NCBI GenBank assembly: GCA_030840615.1
Contig: JAVEEE010000040.1
Location: forward strand, 1 to 7,501
Reading direction: 5' to 3'
Length of the DNA: 7,501 nucleotides
From: Frankiaceae bacterium
GTDB lineage: Bacteria > Actinomycetota > Actinomycetes > JAFAQI01
How positions within the stretch are numbered: position 1 is the first letter of the stretch; each line of letters starts with the position of its first letter. The notes beneath the pieces are model-generated. The model was not told where the DNA came from. It ran no database searches and saw only the letters and a list, made by a program, of their open reading frames with translations. Below, one piece after another: positions 1 through 5,269 of the stretch. The position numbers and the translations under genes are program-made.

Positions 1-321
1 GTAGGTGTTGCGCGCAAGTCCCGGCAGGCACAGCGCGGCTGCACTCGCGGGCAGCGTCCAGGCGACGACACGGTGCCCGCCCCAGCGACCGATGGCAGCG
101 GGCAACGCGAGCGATGCAGCAACCGACCCGATGGGCAGCCCGACGAGGGCCGCGCCGAGCAGCCCGTTGCTGAGGTGCAGATCTGCTTGCACGGTCGGAA
201 TCCGGCTGATCCAGGACGCGCCGATGAACCCGAGGAGGAAGAACACCGTCGCGAGTCCCGCAGAGTTGCGACCCACGGACCCCACGGTGTTGCGGCTGGC
301 CGGCGACGTGCCGCTGTTCAT
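1..321 (-). CDS. MFS transporter, N-terminal part (3' end outside window)
   Basis: This is the first 107 codons of a membrane transporter read on the minus strand and open to the window edge. After a short polar Ser/Asn-rich N-terminus (residues 1-20) comes a first hydrophobic helix (about 21-40, with FFLLGFIGASW), a short loop with the motif SRIPTVQADL, and a second helix (about 53-75). A basic GRWGGHR turn and a third hydrophobic stretch follow. The WxxRIP loop followed by a long-helix/GRxG pattern is typical of major facilitator superfamily proteins of the YbjJ-like group. The substrate cannot be read from this part. The ATG at 319-321 begins one base after the cdsA stop codon, so translation is probably coupled to cdsA and the gene belongs to the same operon. 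In many actinobacteria cdsA is followed by rlmN instead. Family confidence is fair; function is unknown. Confidence 0.8.
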   Translation of the reverse strand, partial: MNSGTSPASRNTVGSVGRNSAGLATVFFLLGFIGASWISRIPTVQADLHLSNGLLGAALVGLPIGSVAASLALPAAIGRWGGHRVVAWTLPASAAALCLPGLARNTY

Positions 322-322
322 C

Positions 323-1201
323 TCAATGCACGGGAACGAACGCGGCGAGCAGCAGCCAGGCAACCGGTGCGGTCGGCAGCAGCGAGTCGAGCCGGTCCAT
401 CAAGCCACCGTGCCCGGGCAGCAGGCTGCCCATGTCCTTCACGCCGATATCCCGCTTGATCATCGACTCGCCCAGGTCGCCGAGTGTTGCCGTGCAGACC
501 GTGGCAAGGCCGAACAGCACTCCCTGCCACCATTGCCCGTGCAGCAGCAGATCGACGATGAGAGCACCGCAAACCGCGCACGCCAGCGTCGAGCCGGCGA
601 ACCCTTCCCAGGACTTCTTGGGACTGATCACCGGTGCCATGAGGTGCTTGCCGAAGACAACGCCGAACGCGTAGCCCCCGACGTCGCTGGCGACGACGGT
701 CGCGATGAACGCCGTCACCCGCCGGTCGCCGTCGTGCGGTGCGAGCAGCAATGCGGCGAAGCCCGCGAGATAACCGACGTAGACAAGGCAGAGCAACCCG
801 CCACCCAGGTCGGCGAGCAGTCCATGCGCGCCCTCGGCCAGTCGCCAGATCACCACCGCTACGGCGGTCAGCAGCATCGCGACGGTCATCGCCTCGCGGC
901 CTCTGTGGTAGCCGTGCGCGAGGATGAAGCAGGCGCCCACCGCCAACGGCACGAACGGCGCGTGCATGTCCTTGATGCGGAGGGCATGCACCAGCTCCCA
1001 CAAGCCGAGCAGGATCACGATGGCGACGAAGACGAGAAAGGCCGGCTTGTAGGTGTAGAGCGTGCCGAGGATCAGCCCGCCCAGCGCGAGCCCGACGACG
1101 ATCGCGACCGGCAGGTTGCGCCCGGCCCGGCCGGCGGTCGGCGACACCGGCGCGTCTGGTGTCTCTTGTGCCGGCACCATCACCCGCTCGAGCTCCGCCA
1201 T
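323..1201 (-). CDS. cdsA: Phosphatidate cytidylyltransferase (CDP-diacylglycerol synthase)
   Basis: This integral membrane enzyme converts CTP and phosphatidic acid to CDP-diacylglycerol and pyrophosphate, the branch point for phosphatidylinositol, phosphatidylglycerol and cardiolipin. The 292-residue product has a polar N-terminus (1-30), then a series of hydrophobic helices (about 31-47, 53-70, 82-95, 105-120, 133-153, 162-180, 205-220, 227-240, 279-290). The C-terminal part carries the family signature: S246 and K249-R250, K255-D256, then a PGHGG run (262-266), then D269-R270 and D272. It also has SDVGGYAFG (172-180) and SPKKSWEG (193-200), both conserved in CdsA. The ATG at 1199-1201 overlaps the frr stop by one base (TGATG), with GAGG four bases upstream, which supports this start and translational coupling with frr. 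Length and motifs fit the family, and nothing is missing. Confidence 0.97.
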   Translation of the reverse strand: MAELERVMVPAQETPDAPVSPTAGRAGRNLPVAIVVGLALGGLILGTLYTYKPAFLVFVAIVILLGLWELVHALRIKDMHAPFVPLAVGACFILAHGYHRGREAMTVAMLLTAVAVVIWRLAEGAHGLLADLGGGLLCLVYVGYLAGFAALLLAPHDGDRRVTAFIATVVASDVGGYAFGVVFGKHLMAPVISPKKSWEGFAGSTLACAVCGALIVDLLLHGQWWQGVLFGLATVCTATLGDLGESMIKRDIGVKDMGSLLPGHGGLMDRLDSLLPTAPVAWLLLAAFVPVH

Positions 1202-1758
1202 CAGACCTCGAGCAGCTCGGCTTCCTTGTGCCGCAGCGCGTCGTCGACGTTGTCGACGTAGGTGTGCGTGATCTTCTCCAGCTCTTTCTCCGCGCGGGCG
1301 ACGTCGTCCTCGCCGGCGTCGCCGTCACGCGCGAGCTTGTCGAGGTGCTCCTTCGCGTGTCGCCTGATGTTGCGGATGGAGACGCGGCCCTCTTCCGCCT
1401 TGTGCCGCGCGACCTTGATGAGCTCCTTGCGTCGTTCCTCCGTCAGCTGCGGGAAGGTGACGCGGATGAGGTTGCCGTCATTCGTGGGGTTGACGCCGAG
1501 GTCGCTGTCGCGGATCGCCTTCTCCACGGCACCGAGCTGCGACTTGTCGTAGGGAGTGATGACGGCCATCCGGGGTTCCGGCACATGGAAGGACGCCAGC
1601 TGGTTCACCGGTGTCGGAACGCCGTAGTAGTCGACGACGATCTTCGCGAACATCTGAGGAGTGGCACGGCCGGTCCGCACGGTCGCGAGGTCCTCGCGCA
1701 GTACGTGGACGGCCTTCTCCATCTTCTCCTCGGCCTCGAGCATCGTCTCGTCGATCAC
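1201..1758 (-). CDS. frr: Ribosome recycling factor
   Basis: RRF acts with EF-G in the cytoplasm to split post-termination 70S ribosomes. The 185-residue product has the usual length and two-domain layout. A long helix (1-29) leads into RTGRA (28-32). The beta domain (about 33-104) contains YYGVPTPVNQLA and the NLIRVTFPQLTEERR stretch, and the remaining helices run to the C-terminus. The conserved arginines R129, R132 and R133 in VSIRNIRRHA (126-135) sit at the same numbers as in the E. coli protein. The start is GTG at 1756-1758, preceded by a good Shine-Dalgarno sequence (GGGAG, about 5 nt away) that overlaps the pyrH stop codon TAG. The gap to pyrH is only 9 nt, and the 3' end overlaps cdsA by one base. 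Operon membership is clear. Confidence 0.98.
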   Translation of the reverse strand: MIDETMLEAEEKMEKAVHVLREDLATVRTGRATPQMFAKIVVDYYGVPTPVNQLASFHVPEPRMAVITPYDKSQLGAVEKAIRDSDLGVNPTNDGNLIRVTFPQLTEERRKELIKVARHKAEEGRVSIRNIRRHAKEHLDKLARDGDAGEDDVARAEKELEKITHTYVDNVDDALRHKEAELLEV

Positions 1759-1767
1759 CGCGTCTCC

Positions 1768-2532
1768 CTACTGTCCGCCGCTGCCGCGCGACACCAGCGT
1801 GCCGATCTTCTCACCGCGGACGGCGCGCGCGATGTTTCCGTCGGTGAGCAGGTCGAAGACCACGATCGGTAGTTGGTTGTCCATGCACAGGCTGATCGCC
1901 GTCGCGTCGGCCACCCTCAGGCCCCGCGCGATGACCTCGGAATAGCTCAACGCATCGAACTTCGTCGCGCCCGGATGCGTCTTGGGGTCTGCGTCGTAGA
2001 CGCCGTCGACGGTCTTGGCCATCAGCAGCACCTGCGCGCCGATCTCCAGCGCGCGCTGCGCCGCGCAGGTGTCGGTAGAGAAGAACGGCGCACCAAGACC
2101 GGCGCCGAAGATGACCACGCGGCCCTTCTCGAGGTGGCGGATCGCCCGGCGCGGAATGTAAGGCTCGGCGACCTGGCCCATGGTGATGGCGGTCTGAACC
2201 CGCGTCTCGATGCCGGCCTTCTCGAGGAAGTCCTGCAGCGCGAGACAGTTGATGACGGTGCCGAGCATGCCCATGTAGTCCGCGCGAGGCCGGTCGACCC
2301 CACGCTGCGCAAGCAACGCCCCGCGGAACATGTTGCCACCGCCGACGACGATGCCCACCTGCACACCGCTGCGTACGACATCGGCGATCTGTCGGGCGAT
2401 GTCCGAAACGATCACGGGGTCGATGCCGAGCTTGTCGCCGCCGGCGAACGCCTCACCGGAGAGCTTGAGGAGGACCCGGTTCCACTGCGAGTCGGCGCCT
2501 GCCCAGTCGTCCACGGACGCAGTCTCTCCCAA
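1768..2532 (-). CDS. pyrH: Uridylate kinase (UMP kinase)
   Basis: This is the bacterial-type UMP kinase of the amino acid kinase fold. It is normally hexameric, converts UMP plus ATP to UDP, and is activated by GTP and inhibited by UTP in this family. Visible motifs, with the longest start counted as residue 1, are KLSGEAF (23-29, phosphate binding), VGGGNMFRG (63-71), RADYMGMLGT (82-91), FGAGLGAPFFSTDT (142-155), KTVDGVYDADP (173-183) and MDNQLPIVVFDL (217-228). All the core pieces of the family are present. The start is uncertain. A TTG at 2530-2532 has GGAG six bases upstream. An in-frame GTG at 2512-2514 would give a protein six residues shorter and has GGGAG about 11 bases upstream. The N-terminal 17 residues are non-conserved in type, so either start is plausible. 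The gene lies 14 nt after tsf and 9 nt before frr. Confidence 0.97.
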   Translation of the reverse strand: MGETASVDDWAGADSQWNRVLLKLSGEAFAGGDKLGIDPVIVSDIARQIADVVRSGVQVGIVVGGGNMFRGALLAQRGVDRPRADYMGMLGTVINCLALQDFLEKAGIETRVQTAITMGQVAEPYIPRRAIRHLEKGRVVIFGAGLGAPFFSTDTCAAQRALEIGAQVLLMAKTVDGVYDADPKTHPGATKFDALSYSEVIARGLRVADATAISLCMDNQLPIVVFDLLTDGNIARAVRGEKIGTLVSRGSGGQ

Positions 2533-2546
2533 CCCGGTCTCCGCGG

Positions 2547-3359
2547 TCAGGCCCCGACCTCGAACCGCGCGAAGCGCTTGAGGGTCACACCGGCCTCGTC
2601 GAGCACCGCCTTGACCGTTTTCTTGTTGTCACGGACGTAGGACTGCTCCAGCAGCACGTTCTCCTTGAAGAACCCGTTGACCCGGCCCTCCACGATCTTG
2701 GGCAGTGCTTGCTCGGGCTTGCCCTCCTCGCGCGCAGTCGCCTCGGCGATGCGGCGCTCGTTCTCGACGATGTCGGCGGGAACCTCGTCGCGGGTAAGGT
2801 AGCGCGCGCGCAACGAGGCGATCTGCATGGCAGCGCCGCGAGCAGTCTCGACGTCGTCACCGTCGAACTCGACGAGGACACCGATCTGCGCCGGCAGGTC
2901 GCTGGCCCGCCGGTGCATGTAGGCAGCGACCTTCCCGTCGAACACCACTACTCGACCCAGGTCGAGCTTCTCGCCGATGACGGAGGCAAGCGCTTCGATG
3001 TTCTGCGCGACCGTTTTGCCGTCGGCAAGCTCGGCCGCGAGAAGGGCATCGCGATCAGCCGGCTTCGCCGCCGCTGCGTGAGCGACGATGTCGGCGGCGA
3101 GCTGCTGGAACTCCTCGTTCTTGGCGACGAAGTCCGTCTCGCAGTTGATCTCGACGAGGGCGCCCTCTGCGGCAGCGACGAGACCGTTGCCGGCGGTGCG
3201 GTCCTGGCGGTTCTGCACCTTTGCGGCGTACTTCACCCGCAGGATCTCGGTGGCCTTCGAGAAGTCACCGTCCGCTTCTTCGAGGGCCTTCTTGGAGTCC
3301 ATCATTCCGGCGCCGGTGGCGTCCCGGAGCTTCTTCACGTCAGCAGCGCTGATTGCCAT
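2547..3359 (-). CDS. tsf: Translation elongation factor Ts
   Basis: EF-Ts is the guanine nucleotide exchange factor that regenerates EF-Tu-GTP from EF-Tu-GDP. The 270-residue product starts with a UBA-like N-terminal domain (about 1-42) containing the first EF-Ts signature, LRDATGAGMMDSKKAL (11-26). The second signature, EINCETDFVAKN (70-81), includes the TDFVAK strand that inserts near the Mg2+ site of EF-Tu. The core and dimerisation domains follow, and the C-terminal helix region GFFKENVLLEQSYV is typical. The ATG at 3357-3359 has a purine-rich GAGAGAAG six bases upstream. The gene follows rpsB with a 48-nt spacer that contains a small hairpin. rpsB-tsf pairing is nearly universal in bacteria and supports both calls. 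Confidence 0.98.
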   Translation of the reverse strand: MAISAADVKKLRDATGAGMMDSKKALEEADGDFSKATEILRVKYAAKVQNRQDRTAGNGLVAAAEGALVEINCETDFVAKNEEFQQLAADIVAHAAAAKPADRDALLAAELADGKTVAQNIEALASVIGEKLDLGRVVVFDGKVAAYMHRRASDLPAQIGVLVEFDGDDVETARGAAMQIASLRARYLTRDEVPADIVENERRIAEATAREEGKPEQALPKIVEGRVNGFFKENVLLEQSYVRDNKKTVKAVLDEAGVTLKRFARFEVGA

Positions 3360-3382
3360 GATCTGCTTCTCTCGATTCAGGT

Positions 3383-3398
3383 CGTACGTCGTCGTACG
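3383..3398 (-). other. Short inverted repeat in the rpsB-tsf spacer
   Basis: CGTACG at 3383-3388 and again at 3393-3398 are separated by four bases, so the RNA of either strand can form a 6-bp stem with a 4-nt loop. It lies between the rpsB stop codon and the tsf ribosome binding site. No run of U follows on the minus strand, so it does not look like a strong intrinsic terminator. An attenuating or mRNA-processing role is possible but is inference. CGTACG is itself palindromic, which makes the pairing less remarkable. Confidence 0.4.
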
Positions 3399-3407
3399 GG
3401 GTGACGC

Positions 3408-4355
3408 TCAGGACTGGGCGGTCCCGTCGCCTGCTGGCGTCGCCTCGGTGGCCTCGGCCGGAGCCGGTGCTTCCGCTGCCGGTGCCTCGGCTGCCGGTGC
3501 TTCGGCTGCCGGTGCTTCGGCATCCGCAGCGGGGGCGGCCGGTGCCTCGGCCGCCGGGGCGGCCGCTGCCGTCGCGTCGCCCTGGAGCAGCTCGCGCTCC
3601 CAGTCGGCGAGTGGCTCGTCGCTTCCGAGCGCGCCCGGCTCAGGCTTCTCCTCGCCGGCCGCGGCGCCGGCGCGTGCGATGGTGCCTTCGGCGACCGCGT
3701 CAGCGATGACCCGGGTCAAGGTGCTGACGGCGCGGATCGCGTCGTCGTTGCCGGGGATCGGGTAGTCGACCTCGTCGGGGTCGCAGTTGGTGTCGAGGAT
3801 CGCGATGACCGGGATGTTGAGCTTGCGCGCCTCGGCGATCGCGATGTGTTCCTTCTTCGTGTCGACGATCCAGACCGCGCTGGGGATCTTCTGCATGTTG
3901 CGGATGCCACCGAGCGTGCGCTCGAGCTTCTCCCGCTCGCGGGACAGCATGAGCGCTTCCTTCTTCGACGTCACGTGCGCGCCACCGGTCTGCTCGAGAA
4001 CCTCGAGCTCCTTCAGCCGCTGCAGTCGCTTGTAGACCGTCGAGAAGTTGGTCAGCATGCCGCCGAGCCAACGCTGGTTGACATAGGGCATGCCGACGCG
4101 CGTCGCCTGCTCGGAGATCGCGTCCTGCGCCTGCTTCTTCGTCCCGATGAACATGATCGACCCGCCGTGCGCGACGGTCTCCTTGACGAAGTCGTAGGCG
4201 CGGTCGATGTAGGACAGGGACTGCTGCAGGTCGATGATGTAGATGCCGTTGCGCTCGGTGAAGATGAAACGCTTCATCTTCGGGTTCCAGCGACGGGTCT
4301 GATGCCCGAAGTGGACGCCGCTCTCGAGCAGCTGGCGCATCGTGACGACGGCCAT
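3408..4355 (-). CDS. rpsB: 30S ribosomal protein S2
   Basis: S2 binds late in 30S assembly near the head-platform junction and helps recruit S1 where S1 is present. The 315-residue product begins MAVVTMRQLLESGVHFGHQT, the typical S2 opening, with RRWNPKMKRFIF next. RWLGGMLTNF (95-104), LGGIRNMQKIPSAVWIVD (138-155) and the second S2 signature region with IPVIAILDTNCDPDEVDYPI (181-200) follow. The conserved body ends near residue 232. A roughly 80-residue tail then carries SDEPLADWERELLQGD and an Ala/Pro/Glu-rich stretch made of EAPAA units, making it longer than E. coli S2 (about 240 residues). Similar tails occur in other actinobacterial S2 proteins. The start is ATG at 4353-4355, with AGGAG seven bases upstream. 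The frame stays open upstream to beyond 5100, but only this start fits the family. Confidence 0.98.
   Translation of the reverse strand: MAVVTMRQLLESGVHFGHQTRRWNPKMKRFIFTERNGIYIIDLQQSLSYIDRAYDFVKETVAHGGSIMFIGTKKQAQDAISEQATRVGMPYVNQRWLGGMLTNFSTVYKRLQRLKELEVLEQTGGAHVTSKKEALMLSREREKLERTLGGIRNMQKIPSAVWIVDTKKEHIAIAEARKLNIPVIAILDTNCDPDEVDYPIPGNDDAIRAVSTLTRVIADAVAEGTIARAGAAAGEEKPEPGALGSDEPLADWERELLQGDATAAAAPAAEAPAAPAADAEAPAAEAPAAEAPAAEAPAPAEATEATPAGDGTAQS
3466..3555 (-). repeat. 15-nt tandem repeat in the 3' end of rpsB (EAPAA units)
   Basis: Four 15-base units of the type GGTGCTTCGGCTGCC (plus-strand reading) run end to end at 3466-3480, 3481-3495, 3496-3510 and 3511-3525; the last is diverged at its end. 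A fifth copy sits at 3541-3555 after one unrelated unit. On the coding strand each encodes Ala-Ala-Glu-Ala-Pro in rotation. The unit is a whole number of codons, so copy number can change by slippage without breaking the rpsB frame. Confidence 0.85.
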
Positions 4356-4450
4356 GGTCGTGCTCCTCTCGCGCCCCGCCAGCTTGCGCTGGGCGACGCG
4401 CCCGGTTGTCCGCGCCGGCCGGGTGGCCGTCGCGCCTGACGCCTCCGACG

Positions 4451-4500
4451 CTCCGGGCCCCGGAGGGACCGGCCGGTGCGCCCCGCCCGGCTTCGGGCGG
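4451..4500 (-). promoter_or_regulatory. Cluster of inverted repeats in the rpsB 5' leader
   Basis: Three GC-rich inverted repeats lie together about 95-145 nt upstream of the rpsB start. The first is 4451-4465, arms CTCCGGG and CCCGGAG around one base. The second is 4468-4477, the 10-base palindrome ACCGGCCGGT. The third is 4483-4500, a 7-bp stem CCGCCCG/CGGGCGG with a 4-nt loop. They sit between the probable promoter area and the ribosome binding site, where a structured leader for S2 autoregulation could lie. S2 autogenous control is known in other bacteria; applying it here is inference. In GC-rich DNA some such repeats arise by chance. Confidence 0.4.
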
Positions 4501-4546
4501 ACTGGTGGCGTGCGAAGTCGGCCCGCCGAGGCGAACCGCTGTCCAC

Positions 4547-4575
4547 AGTGTACGTCGAACCCCACAACCGTCCGT
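4547..4575 (-). promoter_or_regulatory. Weak candidate promoter for rpsB
   Basis: The least GC-rich pocket of the divergent intergenic region is at about 4540-4570. On the minus strand it contains TACACT (4547-4552), which fits the TANNNT pattern of an actinobacterial -10 element. No convincing TTGACA-like -35 lies 17-18 bases further upstream. A TTGTGG at 4562-4567 is too close, with a 9-base spacer. The position would give an rpsB leader of nearly 190 nt. A promoter for the divergent peptidase gene should also lie in 4500-4616, but I see no clear one. Confidence 0.22.
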
Positions 4576-4616
4576 CCCGGCGCCCTGGCGACGCCTCGGG
4601 CAGCGACGCTGGCGCC

Positions 4617-5216
4617 ATGCGCCGCGCCCTGCTCACCCTGTCGATGGTGACCGTCGTACTGGCCCTCCTGGTCGCCTTGCCGCCGGCTCCGGCGCGGGCC
4701 GCGCCGGGCTGGTCCTGGCCACTGCCGGGCCCGCCTGAGGTCGTTCGCGGCTTCGACCCGCCGGCCGAGCCGTGGCTGGCCGGGCACCGCGGCGTCGACC
4801 TGGCCGGTCGCGTCGGGGAGCCGGTGCGAGTCGCCGGGGCCGGCACCGTCGCGTTCGCGGGGAAGGTCGGCGGCATCCCGGTCCTGTCCGTCCGGCACGC
4901 CGGCGGGTTGCTGACCACCTACGAACCCGTGGTGGCTGACGTACGCGTCGGCGACGCCGTCGTCGCCGGTCAGCGGATCGGGCGGCTCGTCGAGCGCGAC
5001 AGCCACTGCGCGCCGGACGCCTGCCTGCATTGGGGACTGCGTCGCGGCGCCGACTACCTCGACCCGCTCGCTCTCGTCTCCCCGACCCAGGTCCGCCTGC
5101 TGCCCCTCGGCCACCCGGGCGGCTGGCAGGTGCCGGCAGCCGGAACGAGCTCGCTCGGTGCAGGCTCGGTCGCGGCCGCGCTGCTGCTCAGCCGTCGGCG
5201 GAAGGTGTCTCGGTAG
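4617..5216 (+). CDS. Secreted M23 (LytM-like) peptidase family protein, catalytic His replaced by Cys
   Basis: A 199-residue protein with a Sec signal peptide: MRRA, then a hydrophobic core at about 5-21, then PAPARA with likely cleavage after residue 28 or 29. The exported part is one LytM/M23 domain (about 33-150), a fold that cleaves peptidoglycan cross-bridges or acts as a regulatory platform for amidases. Zinc ligands H57 and D61 (GHRGVDLAG) and H138 (CLHWG) are present. The first His of the usual HxH pair is C136, and C131 nearby could form a disulfide with it. If the HxH alignment is right, the usual catalytic base is missing. The C-terminus has VPAAG, a short hydrophobic run and RRRK, resembling a degraded wall-sorting tail. 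The ATG at 4617 is chosen because the signal peptide begins there, although no strong ribosome binding site is visible. The gene is divergent from rpsB and convergent with whiG. Small M23 genes next to rpsB are common in actinobacteria. Confidence 0.9.
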   Translation: MRRALLTLSMVTVVLALLVALPPAPARAAPGWSWPLPGPPEVVRGFDPPAEPWLAGHRGVDLAGRVGEPVRVAGAGTVAFAGKVGGIPVLSVRHAGGLLTTYEPVVADVRVGDAVVAGQRIGRLVERDSHCAPDACLHWGLRRGADYLDPLALVSPTQVRLLPLGHPGGWQVPAAGTSSLGAGSVAAALLLSRRRKVSR

Positions 5217-5238
5217 GCGCGGGATCGCCCGTCGCGCC
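5216..5238. terminator. Probable shared terminator hairpin between converging genes
   Basis: Arms GGCGCG (5216-5221) and CGCGCC (5233-5238) form a 6-bp stem, extended by a 2-bp inner GG/CC pairing with a small bulge. It lies directly after the peptidase stop codon and 32 bases beyond the whiG stop codon, in the only 53-nt gap between these converging genes. No T run follows on either strand, which is usual for hairpin-only terminators proposed in GC-rich actinobacteria. The function is inferred from position and pairing. Confidence 0.45.
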
Positions 5239-5269
5239 GGGACTGCCGGTCGTCTCCGGGAGGGCTTTC

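Noticed and set aside
5..1261. A 418-codon open frame on the plus strand opposite the MFS and cdsA genes
   Set aside because: It is antisense to two well-supported genes, its product is rich in Arg, His, Gln and Asp with no recognisable domain, and it is explained by the third-position GC bias of the opposite strand.
1159..2640. Long plus-strand open frames opposite frr and pyrH
   Set aside because: The products are Val/Leu/Asp/Arg/His-rich shadow translations with no motif, while the minus strand encodes full-length conserved proteins.
4476..4616. 47-codon N-terminal extension of the M23 protein from a GTG at 4476
   Set aside because: The signal peptide begins exactly at the internal ATG at 4617, and the extension is Arg/Pro-rich and would bury it.
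4356..5114. In-frame upstream extension of rpsB to 568 codons
   Set aside because: The S2 family begins at the MAVVTMRQ start with a strong ribosome binding site. The extension is antisense to the M23 gene and has no resemblance to a known domain.
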